In this document: in pieces, positions 32,261 to 41,682 of the stretch
Numbering within the stretch: position 1 is the stretch's first letter
Layout: each line of letters begins with the position of its first letter
Source of the DNA: Bhargavaea massiliensis
GTDB lineage: Bacteria > Bacillota > Bacilli > Bacillales_A > Planococcaceae
Assembly: GCF_018390575.1 (NCBI RefSeq)
Contig: NZ_JAHBCJ010000001.1
Span: 124,001 to 188,000 of the forward strand
DNA: 64,000 bases
Reading direction: 5' to 3'
The notes under the pieces: model-generated
Told to the model about the DNA's origin: nothing
The model's input: the letters and a program-made list of their open reading frames with translations, nothing else
Database searches by the model: none
Translations under genes and position numbers: made by a program

Positions 32261-33712
32261 TTAGTTCACCCCCTGGTTCCAGACGATCAGTTTCAGCTCG
32301 GTCATTTCCTCGACGGCATACTTGATGCCTTCCCGGCCTGTGCCGCTGTTTTTCAAGCCGCCGTAAGGCATCTGGTCAACCCGGTAAGTCGGCACGTCAT
32401 TGATCATGACGCCGCCCACTTCAAGCTTTTTCGTGGCGTAAAGGGCGTGCTTGACGCTGTTCGTATAAATGCCTGCCTGCAATCCGAATTCGGAGTCATT
32501 GACGAGCTCAATCGCTTCTTCGACAGAAGACACTTTGTTCAGGACAACAATCGGCGCAAACACTTCCTGGCAGGAAACTTTCAGGCACGCATCCGCATTT
32601 GCGATAATCGTCGGTTCCAGCACGCCATCGCGGGCTTTTCCGCCGGCGACGACCGTCGCTCCGCCCTTTTCCGCTTCTTCAATCCAGGAAACGGCCCGCT
32701 CCAGCTCACGCGGCGAGATCAACGAAGAAACGTATGTGTCCGGATCGAGCGGATCGCCGAGCTTCAGCTGATTTGTTGCGGCAGCAAACTTCTCGGCAAA
32801 CTCTTCGTAACGGTCTTCGTGCACGTAGACGCGCTGCAGGGAGATGCACACCTGGCCCTGATTGGAAAACGCCCCCATCACACATCGGCCGATGACTTCA
32901 TCGATCTCAACGTCTTTGTCGATGACCAATGCAGAGTTCGAACCAAGCTCCAGCGTCGTCTTTTTCAGGCCGGCCTTGTTGCTGATGCCGATTCCGACGC
33001 CGGGGCTTCCTGTGAACGTCACCATCTTTACGCGGTCGTCTCCGACGATCACATCGCCCACGACACTTCCCGGACCTGTCACGACATTCAAGACTCCTGC
33101 CGGAAGGCCGGCTTCTTCGAACACTTCTGCGATAAAGAGGGCGGAAAGCGGCGTCTGCGAAGCAGGCTTCAGCACAATCGGGTTCCCTGCCGCAATTGCA
33201 GGTCCCACTTTATGGGCGACGAGGTTCAGCGGGAAGTTAAACGGCGTGATGGCGCCGATGACGCCGATCGGCTCTTTTAACGTGTAGCCGACTCTGCCCA
33301 CTCCGCCGCTTGCCGCGTCGAACGGAATCGTTTCCCCGTGAATCCGCTTTGCTTCCTCGGCTGAGAACTTATACGTTTCAATGGTGCGTGCCACTTCCGC
33401 CCGCGCGAACACGATCGGTTTGGCCGACTCTTTGGAAATGATGGTCGCGGCTTCCTCGGCCTTTTCCGTCAGGATCCTCACGACGTTCTCCAGAATCTGC
33501 GCGCGCTGGTGGGCAGGCATTTCACCGATGACGTCCTGCGCCTCGTGAGCCGCGGTGATCGCCTGTTTCACCAGTTCCTCATCCGCAACCGCGATATCGG
33601 CGATTTTCTCGCGGGAGTAGGGAGAGTAAAGCGGAGAGTAGCCAGCCGTCTCCACTTTCTCGCCATTAATGATCAAATACTTTTTCTCTGTATGCTCTAC
33701 TGTCTTATTCAT
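32261..33712 (-). CDS. Aldehyde dehydrogenase, inferred malic semialdehyde dehydrogenase
   Basis: This 483-residue NAD(P)-dependent aldehyde dehydrogenase has motifs ITPFNFPLNLVAHKVGPAIA, FTGSPGVG, LELGSNSALVI (the usual ELGG has Ser for the second Gly), catalytic Cys in NQGQVCISLQRV, and CQEVFAPIV. The substrate is inferred: the Rieske enzyme upstream would release malic semialdehyde and the gene downstream uses D-malate. Succinate-semialdehyde or betaine-aldehyde dehydrogenase are alternatives. GGAGG precedes ATG 33712, which overlaps the oxygenase stop by eight bases. Confidence 0.8.
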   Translation of the reverse strand: MNKTVEHTEKKYLIINGEKVETAGYSPLYSPYSREKIADIAVADEELVKQAITAAHEAQDVIGEMPAHQRAQILENVVRILTEKAEEAATIISKESAKPIVFARAEVARTIETYKFSAEEAKRIHGETIPFDAASGGVGRVGYTLKEPIGVIGAITPFNFPLNLVAHKVGPAIAAGNPIVLKPASQTPLSALFIAEVFEEAGLPAGVLNVVTGPGSVVGDVIVGDDRVKMVTFTGSPGVGIGISNKAGLKKTTLELGSNSALVIDKDVEIDEVIGRCVMGAFSNQGQVCISLQRVYVHEDRYEEFAEKFAAATNQLKLGDPLDPDTYVSSLISPRELERAVSWIEEAEKGGATVVAGGKARDGVLEPTIIANADACLKVSCQEVFAPIVVLNKVSSVEEAIELVNDSEFGLQAGIYTNSVKHALYATKKLEVGGVMINDVPTYRVDQMPYGGLKNSGTGREGIKYAVEEMTELKLIVWNQGVN

Positions 33713-34796
33713 CGAGGGCCTCCAGTACCATTTCATGGAATTGAACGATTGCCTGCTCCGATTTCGAGTAGCGGCCTTTCTGGAATGCGCGGGAACGGAA
33801 GCCGATCTGCTCAAGTTCAACGAGTTCAATATCCTCGGAACGCACTTGTTCGGCGAATGCCATCAGATCCCTTTCTTCCTGGGAGATCTTGTCGAGGCTG
33901 TCCTCACGGAAGTAGTACGTGTAGACGGCCATCGTCGTTTCATGGTCAATCGGGATCATTTCAATCGATGCCATATTCCCCGGCCCCGGGTAGAACGTCA
34001 GCATCAGGTTCGGCCAGAGCCAGAAGAACGATCCGCCCTGGATCTCGGACTGGTTCAGATCGACTTCACCGTATTGTTTGTCCGGCTTCACGATGGACGC
34101 CTGGAAGGAATAGTTTTCGCACGTAAAGATCTGGTAGTCATCCATGTCGAGCGTGTCGACGAAGCTTGGGTGCGCGACATGGCAGTGATCGCACTCCAGG
34201 TAGTTGTCGATGAACGCTTTCCAGTTGGATTTGAAGATCCGTGTCTTCCGGTGGGTGCGCTTCAGGTCACTCAGGAACTCAAACTGGCTCAGGCGCTCAA
34301 AGAAGTCGCCGTAAGACTCGCTCAACGGCTTTGCATTGTCGTCGAGGTTGACGAAAATCAGCGATTCCAGAACTTCCATTCTGACGGAACGCAGGCAGGC
34401 GTCCTGGACACATGCCTCTTCTTCTCCGCGGAAGTTCGGTGCTTTGTTCAGCTTGCCGTCTGTCTTGAATGTCCAGCCATGGTACATGCACTGGAGGATC
34501 TTCTTTTTGCCGGATTCATTCTGTTCCAGCTTCGTTGCACGGTGAGGGCAGACATTATAGAACGCGCGCAGCACTTCGTCCGTTCCGCGCATGATGATGA
34601 TCGGTTCGTCCATCACTTCCGCCGTGAAGAATTGCCCCTTCTTCTCAACCTGGCTCACATGGCCGACCAGGTGCCACGTCTTGTCAAAGATCAATTCTCT
34701 TTCTTTTTCCAGCACTTTCGGATCGGTGTACATGTCATAAGTCATCGTTCTTTCAAATGTCCTGTTTGTCACGTTCTGTACTTTGTTGTAAGCCAT
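33705..34796 (-). CDS. Rieske non-heme iron oxygenase, inferred carnitine monooxygenase (CntA-like)
   Basis: This 363-residue protein has a Rieske [2Fe-2S] site with Cys83-x-His85 (NVCPHRA) and Cys103-x2-His106 (LQCMYHGW). The mononuclear iron site is NYLECDHCHVAHPSF (His204, His209), with a likely third ligand Asp322 in RSEDIEL. Position 201 is Glu, not the Asp that bridges the two centres in most Rieske oxygenases; Glu is reported for the carnitine oxygenase CntA and also fits the related quaternary-amine oxygenases such as GbcA. I infer cleavage of L-carnitine to trimethylamine and malic semialdehyde because of the genes that follow. Glycine-betaine demethylation is the alternative. Confidence 0.8.
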   Translation of the reverse strand: MAYNKVQNVTNRTFERTMTYDMYTDPKVLEKERELIFDKTWHLVGHVSQVEKKGQFFTAEVMDEPIIIMRGTDEVLRAFYNVCPHRATKLEQNESGKKKILQCMYHGWTFKTDGKLNKAPNFRGEEEACVQDACLRSVRMEVLESLIFVNLDDNAKPLSESYGDFFERLSQFEFLSDLKRTHRKTRIFKSNWKAFIDNYLECDHCHVAHPSFVDTLDMDDYQIFTCENYSFQASIVKPDKQYGEVDLNQSEIQGGSFFWLWPNLMLTFYPGPGNMASIEMIPIDHETTMAVYTYYFREDSLDKISQEERDLMAFAEQVRSEDIELVELEQIGFRSRAFQKGRYSKSEQAIVQFHEMVLEALDE

Positions 34797-34838
34797 TTCC
34801 GTCTCCCCTTTTCCTCTTCAAGTTGTTATGGGTGATTC

Positions 34839-35087
34839 TCAGCTCGCTTCGACTTTCCGGCAGTTAAACGGCGTGTCGCTCATTTTGATTGAGTCGGTCG
34901 GGCAGCCCTCGATCGCGTCCTCAAGGTCTTCGATGAGACCCTCGGGAACTTCTGTCACGCCCTCATTGCCATCCAAAATCGAATACGAGAACCCGTCGTC
35001 TGTGTAGTCAAACAGATCCGGTGCATTGGGATTGCAGGCGCCGCACGCAATGCATGTGCTCCGGTCCACCATGGTGAATACCGCCAT
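34839..35087 (-). CDS. Ferredoxin ([4Fe-4S]-type, single cluster)
   Basis: This 82-residue acidic protein has Cys12-x2-Cys15-x2-Cys18 (CIACGACNPNAPDLF) and a distant Cys in EGCPTDSIK, the arrangement of monocluster Bacillus-type ferredoxins. Additional Cys in PFNCRKV is outside the motif. It should carry electrons from the reductase at 35112 to the Rieske oxygenase. AAGGAGG precedes the ATG. It sits between reductase and oxygenase genes in the operon. Confidence 0.9.
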   Translation of the reverse strand: MAVFTMVDRSTCIACGACNPNAPDLFDYTDDGFSYSILDGNEGVTEVPEGLIEDLEDAIEGCPTDSIKMSDTPFNCRKVEAS

Positions 35088-35111
35088 CAGAAAAACCTCC
35101 TTGCTTATGAT

Positions 35112-36146
35112 CTAGACCTTCACAGCCTGTTTTTTGGTTGCTGTTTCTTGTTCGCCCATGACAGTCGTGCTGTGGAGCGGCTGGATTTTTGCGGATGGAT
35201 CGATATAGACTTTGGCATTGCTCACCGCAATCGGCCCTTCGCCGAACCCGCTGGCAATCAGCTTGACTTTGCCGTCATACGTGCAGATATCGCCTGCTGC
35301 GTAAATGCCTTCAATATTGGTTTCCATTTTTGAGTTCACAGCGATTGAGTTTTTGTCGATTTCCAGGCCCCAATCTTTGATCGGGCCGAGCGACGAGACG
35401 AAGCCGTAGTTCACGAGCACGTCGTCCACTTCAATCTCCAGCCGCTCTTCATTTTTCGTTTCTTGAATGATCACTTTTTCAATCTTTTCTTCACCGAAAA
35501 GCTCAACGGGCACATACGGCGTGACAATTTCTACGGTTGACTGTTTCAACAGCTCCACGCTATGTTCGTGGGCCCGGAATTTGTCCCGGCGATGGACAAG
35601 GGTCACTTTTTCGGCAATCGGCTCCAGCATGAGCGCCCAGTCGACCGCCGAATCGCCTCCGCCGAACAGGGCGACCTTCTTCCCCTTGAACCGGTTCATG
35701 TCATTGACGAAGTAATGGAGGTTGGCCCCTTGGAATGTTTCCTCTCCATCGACATTCATCTTCCGTGCCTGGAACGCGCCGTTCCCTGCCGTGATAATGA
35801 TTGTCTTGGTGTAATGGACGCCTTTGTTGGTCGTCATCCTAAAAATGCCGTCCTCGTCTTTTTCAATCTCTTCCACGGACTCTCCGAGGCAGACGGTCGT
35901 TTCAAACTGGTTCATCTGCTCGACGAGCTGATCGACCAGCTGCTGTGCGCCCACTTTCGGGAAACCTGCAATGTCATATATATATTTTTCCGGATACAGC
36001 GCTGATAATTGCCCGCCCAATTGCGGCAGGCTTTCGATGATTTTCACCGATGTTTGGCGCAACCCTGCATAAAACGCGGTGAAGATTCCTACAGGACCGC
36101 CGCCGATAATCGTGATATCCGTCACTTCAGAAGATGCCTGACTCAT
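35112..36146 (-). CDS. Ferredoxin-NADP+ reductase, thioredoxin-reductase-like type
   Basis: This 344-residue two-dinucleotide-domain flavoprotein has the FAD motif [42 protein letters not shown], the NADP motif [17 protein letters not shown] with following [10 protein letters not shown], and C-terminal [11 protein letters not shown]. It lacks the CxxC disulfide of thioredoxin reductase, as expected for YumC-type FNR. It is first in the operon, so its ferredoxin partner and oxygenase are made with it. Start ATG 36146 follows AAGGAGG. A sigma-54 promoter lies about 80 bases upstream. Confidence 0.9.
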   Translation of the reverse strand: MSQASSEVTDITIIGGGPVGIFTAFYAGLRQTSVKIIESLPQLGGQLSALYPEKYIYDIAGFPKVGAQQLVDQLVEQMNQFETTVCLGESVEEIEKDEDGIFRMTTNKGVHYTKTIIITAGNGAFQARKMNVDGEETFQGANLHYFVNDMNRFKGKKVALFGGGDSAVDWALMLEPIAEKVTLVHRRDKFRAHEHSVELLKQSTVEIVTPYVPVELFGEEKIEKVIIQETKNEERLEIEVDDVLVNYGFVSSLGPIKDWGLEIDKNSIAVNSKMETNIEGIYAAGDICTYDGKVKLIASGFGEGPIAVSNAKVYIDPSAKIQPLHSTTVMGEQETATKKQAVKV

Positions 36147-36226
36147 ATGGTTGCCTCCTTGTCGTCGTAATGGGAACGATGGTATGTTCTTGATGCGACA
36201 AGAACTTTTCACGTCATCCAACTCAT

Positions 36227-36243
36227 ATGCAATTTGCGTGCCA
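36227..36243 (-). promoter_or_regulatory. Sigma-54 promoter of the carnitine operon
   Basis: On the minus strand TGGCAC-GCAAA-TTGCA matches the -24/-12 consensus (TGGCAC-5-TTGCA) fully, with GG and GC exactly ten bases apart. It points toward the reductase gene, leaving a leader of about 70 bases. The enhancer-binding protein is encoded divergently next to it. TGACTCA-like elements between 36310 and 36355 are candidate activator sites. Confidence 0.9.
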
Positions 36244-36380
36244 AGTTCAATAGCGTGCTAAATTTAACGAATCATCTCGTCTTTCGGCCTTGGGCATGCT
36301 ATAATCGAGTCCGGTTTGACTCACTGAAAATACTGACTTATTCAAAATTGACTCATATGCATTTAAAGGAGGTTGGTGTC

Positions 36381-37751
36381 GTGCAAGAAAGCATCCGGTT
36401 GGAAAATGTCGGCCTGACGTTCGATTCGATCCTGGAAATACTGGACTATTCTTCGGATGAAATTTATGTCGTCAATCGTGATACGCGGATTGTCTATGTA
36501 AACAAAAACTGCGAAAAGCATTATGGCCTGAAAAAAGACGAAGTTCTCGGCAAGCTGAACCACGAACTGTATGACCAGGGTTATTGGGCGCCCTCCATTC
36601 TTCCTTTGGTGTTTGAAAAAAAAGAGACGGTCTCCCTCAAGCAACAGACCTATATAGGCGCGGAGCTGCTGTCCATTGGCGTCCCGATTTTTGACGAGTC
36701 CGGGGAGATCGATTACATCGTGGTCACGTCTACCGAACTGCAGGGCTTTAACCGGATGTTCACGGCCGAGGTTTTTGAGAACGAAGGAACCCAGCACCAG
36801 AACCCGCTCGACAGCGTGATCGCGAACAACGAAAAAGTCAGGAAGATCCTGAAGTTTTGTGAGAAAGTGGCTCCGACCGACTCCACGGTGCTGATCCGGG
36901 GAGAGTCCGGAACGGGCAAAGGGGTCATCGCCCGCCACCTGCACGATACCAGCAAGCGGAAGGACGGCCCCTTCCTGAATGTGAACTGTGCGGCCATCCC
37001 CGAAGAGCTTCTGGAATCCGAACTGTTCGGCTACACGGCAGGCTCCTTCACGGGGGCCAACAAAGGCGGCAAAACGGGTCTGTTCGAAGCGGCTGACGGA
37101 GGGACCATCTTCTTGGATGAAATCGGGGAGCTGGCATTGCCGCTGCAGGCGAAGGTGCTGCAAGTCATCCAGGACAAGCAATTCATCCCGATCGGCAGCA
37201 GCACGAGTAAAACTGCGGATGTCCGGATCATCGCGGCCACCAATCAGGATCTGGAGAAGATGGTCCAGAACAAGACCTTCCGGGAGGATCTGTATTACCG
37301 GCTGAATGTCATCGATATTCACATGCCGACCTTGGCGGAGCGGAAGGAAGACATTATCCCTCTGACCTACCGGTTCCTGAATGCGTTCAATAATAAATAC
37401 AACGTCAACAAAGTGATCTCGGAGAACTGCCTGCAGGTCCTTCTCCACTATTCGTGGCCGGGGAATATCCGCCAGCTGGAAAACCTGATTGAGCGGCTTG
37501 TCATCACGAGCGATTCAATCATTGAAGTATCCGACCTCCCGCAGGTCATCACCGACAGTGTCAAAGAAGTGCCCGAACTGATGCATCCCAACTCGCTCGA
37601 CAATGCCGTCAATGAAGTGACCCGCACATTGATCCGGCGATCATACGCCAAGCACGGGACGACACGGGGCGTCGCAAAGGACCTGGATATCTCCCAGTCG
37701 AAAGCCTCGAGGCTGATCCGCGAGTTTTGCCAGGAAGAGCAGCAATTTTAA
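36381..37751 (+). CDS. Sigma-54-dependent transcriptional activator with PAS domain
   Basis: This 456-residue protein has a PAS domain at about 15-125 (EILDYSSDEIYVVNRDTRIVYVN). An AAA+ domain spans about 145-380 with Walker A GESGTGKG, the sigma-54 contact loop in ELFGYTAGSFTGA (Ser in place of the first Ala of GAFTGA), Walker B GGTIFLDEIGEL and WPGNIRQLENL. A Fis-type HTH ends it (TRGVAKDLDISQSKASRLIREF). The start is GTG 36381, eight bases after AAAGGAGG. It should activate the divergent promoter at 36227, presumably on sensing a small molecule through PAS. Confidence 0.9.
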   Translation: MQESIRLENVGLTFDSILEILDYSSDEIYVVNRDTRIVYVNKNCEKHYGLKKDEVLGKLNHELYDQGYWAPSILPLVFEKKETVSLKQQTYIGAELLSIGVPIFDESGEIDYIVVTSTELQGFNRMFTAEVFENEGTQHQNPLDSVIANNEKVRKILKFCEKVAPTDSTVLIRGESGTGKGVIARHLHDTSKRKDGPFLNVNCAAIPEELLESELFGYTAGSFTGANKGGKTGLFEAADGGTIFLDEIGELALPLQAKVLQVIQDKQFIPIGSSTSKTADVRIIAATNQDLEKMVQNKTFREDLYYRLNVIDIHMPTLAERKEDIIPLTYRFLNAFNNKYNVNKVISENCLQVLLHYSWPGNIRQLENLIERLVITSDSIIEVSDLPQVITDSVKEVPELMHPNSLDNAVNEVTRTLIRRSYAKHGTTRGVAKDLDISQSKASRLIREFCQEEQQF

Positions 37752-37923
37752 AACTTCGCGTTTGATTCACAATGCAAGGAAAATGTTTTTAAAAAGCAAA
37801 CACGCAAACGGCCCGGACTCTGTCGCTTACCGCAGCCGTCCGTGCCGTTTGCCAACAATATATAAAGCTAATAAAGTGCTATCGCTGGCGTGGGTGAGCA
37901 CCACCCGTAAAAACGAACGCCAT

Positions 37924-37965
37924 AAAAAAATCCGCCATGGATCGCGATGACCCGGGCGGATTTTA
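37924..37965. terminator. Bidirectional terminator between activator and lipoprotein genes
   Basis: AAAAATCCGCC / GGCGGATTTTA arms surround a 20-base loop. The 279-base gap also holds a second hairpin, GCAAACGGC / GCCGTTTGC near 37804-37853, without a T run; I see no gene in the gap. Confidence 0.65.
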
Positions 37966-38030
37966 CTAATGGATTAACCTGTTCACGCAGCGGGTGGCTT
38001 ACACCCCCGACTGCGATCAGGCGGTTTCCT

Positions 38031-38783
38031 TTATTCATTCATCTTGGCCACAATGTCAATCAGCTCAAGCGCTTCTCCGAAATGTATGGAATAGACGATG
38101 TTTTCCGCCTGCCACCGGATGGAGTTTGCCGATGCGCCGTTTCCAGTCATATCGAATGTGCCGGCCCCGACTTCCTGCGTTGGCGGGAGCATCTGTTTCT
38201 CAAGCTTCTCCACCATCTCTGTTGCCTGCTCCTTCATCTCTTCGCCCGCACGTTCACCGTTCCTCTGGTGTACCAGGAAAGACCAGTTCCCTTCGTGCCA
38301 TACGATCCGTGTGCTTCCTGCACCGGCGTCCGTGTAGCCGGTGATGCCATGGCAAAGGTCCGTGTGCTGCCCGGTCTTCATTTCCGGCTCGTAGTTGACG
38401 CCGGCGTGGGCCCCTTCCGCGGAGTCATGGACGATGGCGCCCGCGGTTAGATAAGGGGCTTCCTTCTTCAGCGCCGGGTCGTTCAGCGGAACCGGCTCAT
38501 CCATCAGGTAATAAACCACTTTATAGCCGTCGGCATCCGCAGTCACCCTGGCAGTCAGGTACCGGTCGCCGGTCTCCAGATCCCGGGGAAGTTTCGGCTC
38601 CGCAGCTGACTTCTGCACAACGGTTTCCCACACGTCCGCCAGCACTTCCTGCTTTACTTGGGAAGGATCGCCCTGTTTCTGTGTATCCCCAGGCACTTCG
38701 GGTTCCTTCATGTCCGACGGCCCGCACGCCCCGAATATCAGCAACAGTGCCGCGGGGAATGCGAGCCAGCTGATCCGCGCCAT
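38031..38783 (-). CDS. Lipoprotein, function unknown
   Basis: This 250-residue protein has a lipoprotein signal (SWLAFPAALLLIFGACG; lipobox Cys about 20) and a Pro/Asp-rich linker. No domain is recognised with confidence; it contains an YYLMDEPVPLNDPALKKEAPY stretch and a globular C-terminal part. GGGAGGGAGGG precedes the ATG. It is monocistronic, located between the sigma-54 activator and glmM. Confidence 0.7.
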   Translation of the reverse strand: MARISWLAFPAALLLIFGACGPSDMKEPEVPGDTQKQGDPSQVKQEVLADVWETVVQKSAAEPKLPRDLETGDRYLTARVTADADGYKVVYYLMDEPVPLNDPALKKEAPYLTAGAIVHDSAEGAHAGVNYEPEMKTGQHTDLCHGITGYTDAGAGSTRIVWHEGNWSFLVHQRNGERAGEEMKEQATEMVEKLEKQMLPPTQEVGAGTFDMTGNGASANSIRWQAENIVYSIHFGEALELIDIVAKMNE

Positions 38784-38846
38784 CTGTCATCCCTCCCTCC
38801 CGGAAATTCACCTGTTATCATCTTATTTACCCGCTCCCCCCGGAAT

Positions 38847-38884
38847 TAAAAAAGATCCGTCCGGATTTGGCTTCCGGACGGATC
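38847..38884 (-). terminator. Terminator of the cdaA-cdaR-glmM operon
   Basis: AGATCCGTCCGG / CCGGACGGATCT perfect stem followed by TTTTTT on the minus strand, 12 bases past the glmM stop. Confidence 0.88.
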
Positions 38885-38896
38885 TGGATCATTCAA

Positions 38897-40249
38897 TTAA
38901 GCTTCCGTGCCCATTTCCGCGCGCACCACTTCCGCGATGCGGTTGACGTAGCGGGAGGCTTCTTCCTCGGACTGTGCTTCGACCATGACGCGTACAAGCG
39001 GCTCGGTGCCCGAAGGCCGGACGAGGACGCGGCCATTGCCGGCCATGTCTTTCTCGACTTCCGAGATGACAGCCGCGACTTTGGCATTGTCCGTGACTGC
39101 ATGCTTGTCGGTAACCCGTACATTGACGAGTTCCTGAGGGAACATCTTGACTTCAGATGCAAGATCAGACAGGGTGCGCCCGGTGATTTTCAGGACGTTT
39201 ACAAGCTGGAGTGCGGTCAGCAGGCCGTCTCCGGTCGTGTTGTAGTCCAGCATGATGATGTGGCCGGACTGCTCCCCGCCAAGGTTGTAGCCATTCTTCT
39301 TCATCTCTTCGACGACATAGCGGTCGCCGACGGCAGTTTTTACACTTTCCAGGCCGTTGTCGCCGATCGCCTTGTAGAATCCGAGATTGCTCATGATCGT
39401 GGAAACGACTGTATTCTTGTCCAGGCGACCTTCCTCTTTCAGGTGGCGCGCCAGGATGAACAGGATCTGGTCGCCGTTGACGATCTCGCCGTTTTCATCG
39501 ACGGCGATCAGGCGGTCGCCGTCACCGTCGAAGGCGAGGCCGATATCGGCGCCTTTGTCCACGACAAATTTCGCGAGCACTTCAGGGTGGGTCGAGCCGC
39601 AGCCATCGTTGATGTTCAGGCCGTTAGGGGAAGAGCCCATCGACGAGATATCCGCATCCAGGTCGGCGAACAGATGCGTCGCGAGGGACGATGTCGCGCC
39701 GTGCGCACAGTCAAGCGCGACATGGATGTCGGTGAAGTCTTCATCGACCGTCTGCTTGAGGTACTGGATGTACTTTTGCCCGCCCTCCTTGTAATCGGTG
39801 ACCGTGCCCAGGTTGGCACCCGTCGGGCGAGGCAGTTCATCGGTTTCCTTGTCCAGCAGCTCTTCGATTTCTGCTTCCTGCTCGTCGCTGAGCTTGTAGC
39901 CGTCACCGCCGAAGAACTTGATGCCGTTGTCTTCCACCGGGTTGTGTGATGCGGAAATCATGACGCCCGCATCCGCGCTCATCGCACGGGTCAGGTAGGC
40001 AACGCCCGGCGTGCTGATGACGCCGAGCAGCATGACATCCGCCCCGATCGACAAAAGTCCCGCGACAAGTGCGTTTTCGAGCATATGGCCGGAGACGCGC
40101 GTGTCGCGTCCGATCAGGACCTGCGGTTTGCCGGATGCATGTTTCGTGAGGATATATCCGCCGTAGCGGCCGAGCTTGAATGCGAGTTCCGGTGTCAGGC
40201 CCTCATTGGCGACACCGCGCACCCCGTCTGTTCCGAAGTATTTTCCCAT
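38897..40249 (-). CDS. glmM: Phosphoglucosamine mutase GlmM
   Basis: This 450-residue protein interconverts glucosamine 6- and 1-phosphate for peptidoglycan precursors. It opens [17 protein letters not shown] and has the catalytic phosphoserine motif [20 protein letters not shown], metal loop [14 protein letters not shown], sugar-binding [18 protein letters not shown] and phosphate loop [17 protein letters not shown] 40252 and 40249 are adjacent; the family starts at the second. It is third in the conserved cdaA-cdaR-glmM operon, linking cell-wall synthesis to c-di-AMP; GlmM is known to restrain CdaA in other Firmicutes. Confidence 0.95.
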   Translation of the reverse strand: MGKYFGTDGVRGVANEGLTPELAFKLGRYGGYILTKHASGKPQVLIGRDTRVSGHMLENALVAGLLSIGADVMLLGVISTPGVAYLTRAMSADAGVMISASHNPVEDNGIKFFGGDGYKLSDEQEAEIEELLDKETDELPRPTGANLGTVTDYKEGGQKYIQYLKQTVDEDFTDIHVALDCAHGATSSLATHLFADLDADISSMGSSPNGLNINDGCGSTHPEVLAKFVVDKGADIGLAFDGDGDRLIAVDENGEIVNGDQILFILARHLKEEGRLDKNTVVSTIMSNLGFYKAIGDNGLESVKTAVGDRYVVEEMKKNGYNLGGEQSGHIIMLDYNTTGDGLLTALQLVNVLKITGRTLSDLASEVKMFPQELVNVRVTDKHAVTDNAKVAAVISEVEKDMAGNGRVLVRPSGTEPLVRVMVEAQSEEEASRYVNRIAEVVRAEMGTEA

Positions 40250-40287
40250 CATGACTCTCTCCTTCACTGTTGACGTTCAGTTTGTAT

Positions 40288-41682
40288 TCATGCGGCGGCA
40301 ATGCGGACAGTGACCCGGCCCGGTGCCGGTTCGGCTTTAATACCGGTTGGCCCGTCCACTTGGACCACGAGTGATGCTTCGCCTTCATTGATGCCGCCTG
40401 CATTCACAAATAGCGTAAAGTCGCCGGATTTGGCGCTGTCCACGGCACTCTTCGGCCCCCGGATCTTGAGGGAGAGCGGCCCTTCCGGCTGGATCACCTC
40501 TCCGGTCTGCCCTTCCTCAAGGCCCCGGACCTCCACTGCCAGTCCGTCTAGGGTGCCGGATGCCTCTTGATCGGCAGTGCCGCTGTGTACTTCTGCGCCG
40601 GATTCGTTGCCTTGTACGGTCTCGCCGCTTTCGGACGATTCGCCTTCCTGGCTTGGCGTTCCCGATTCTTCTTCCGGCGGACCGGCCTCGGCAACCGGCT
40701 CGTCAGGCTCGTCAGGCGCTTCCGCCGTCTCCTCGTCGTTGTCGTTGACCGTCGCCTGGACGTCCACATCAATCGAACCCGGTGATATTTTGGTCACGCC
40801 GGCCGGTTTCTTGAGCTCCACGGTCAACTTCCCGCTCGCGGTCACTTTCGAAACATCGACCGAGACGGTCAGTTCGCCGATTTCATCGAGAACATTTCTT
40901 GGACCGAACAGCTTGACGGTCTCCGTCGCAGTGTTGAGGGAATTGATCGTGACACCCTCCTCCGGTGTGCCGGATCGCTGCAGCGTGACCGGCACGGACC
41001 GGGAGTACTGGGAAATGTCCGCTTTGACCGTCACTTCGGCAGGCTCGATGTCGACGTTCAGCTTGTTCAGATCGCGGTCGAGCACGCGGACGCTTGCCAG
41101 TTGCTCGATAGGCCCGTCCACTCCGGAATCGGCCGTGACCGACGCCTTGACGAAGCTGACGGAATCAATGACGCTCTTGGCCCCCGTGACCATGACGGTC
41201 GCCGGCTCCACCTCAAGCGAGTTGATGATATAGTTTTCTGCAAGCAGCCTTTCGTTCATCTCCGGGTCCACCCGGAACTCCCGGCTGATCCGCTCTTCAA
41301 TGACGACATCGACCGTTTCGGGCTCGATGGAGACTTGCAGTTTTTCCGACAGATTTTCAGTTTGTACACGGACCTTATGCGCGCCCATCGTGAGCGTGCG
41401 GAGGTCGACGAACACCGTGAAGTCCTTGATCGTCTTTGTTGTCCGGACGAGGTTGCCCGGCCCTTCGATGGTTACGCTGACCGTCTCGGGCGCGCCCGTG
41501 ACGACCGTATTTTCATCATCATAATACACTTCAAGCGGTACATCCTGCAGGACGGCGATATCCGTTCCGCCGGCGGCGCGGCTTCCCTGCTCCTCGTCCG
41601 ACTGCACGACGAGAAACATCAGGACGGCGAAGAACAGGGCGATGCCGCGGATAAACCACGGATTGTCCATGAACTTATCCAT
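40288..41682 (-). CDS. cdaR: CdaA regulator CdaR (YbbR-repeat protein)
   Basis: This 464-residue protein has one N-terminal span (WFIRGIALFFAVLMFLVVQS) and four extracytoplasmic YbbR repeats. An unusually long acidic, Ser/Gly/Glu-rich linker (about 300-375: ETAEAPDEPDEPVAEAG and onward) separates the third and fourth repeats. CdaR binds CdaA and tunes its activity. The start overlaps the cdaA stop by eight bases. The linker is the main difference from the Bacillus subtilis protein as I remember it. Confidence 0.92.
   Translation of the reverse strand: MDKFMDNPWFIRGIALFFAVLMFLVVQSDEEQGSRAAGGTDIAVLQDVPLEVYYDDENTVVTGAPETVSVTIEGPGNLVRTTKTIKDFTVFVDLRTLTMGAHKVRVQTENLSEKLQVSIEPETVDVVIEERISREFRVDPEMNERLLAENYIINSLEVEPATVMVTGAKSVIDSVSFVKASVTADSGVDGPIEQLASVRVLDRDLNKLNVDIEPAEVTVKADISQYSRSVPVTLQRSGTPEEGVTINSLNTATETVKLFGPRNVLDEIGELTVSVDVSKVTASGKLTVELKKPAGVTKISPGSIDVDVQATVNDNDEETAEAPDEPDEPVAEAGPPEEESGTPSQEGESSESGETVQGNESGAEVHSGTADQEASGTLDGLAVEVRGLEEGQTGEVIQPEGPLSLKIRGPKSAVDSAKSGDFTLFVNAGGINEGEASLVVQVDGPTGIKAEPAPGRVTVRIAAA

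Noticed and set aside
36240-36380. Longer N-terminus for the sigma-54 activator (frame opens at 36234, ATG near 36358)
   Set aside because: Upstream residues overlap the sigma-54 promoter region and the ATG precedes the AAAGGAGG site; the GTG at 36381 has correct spacing.
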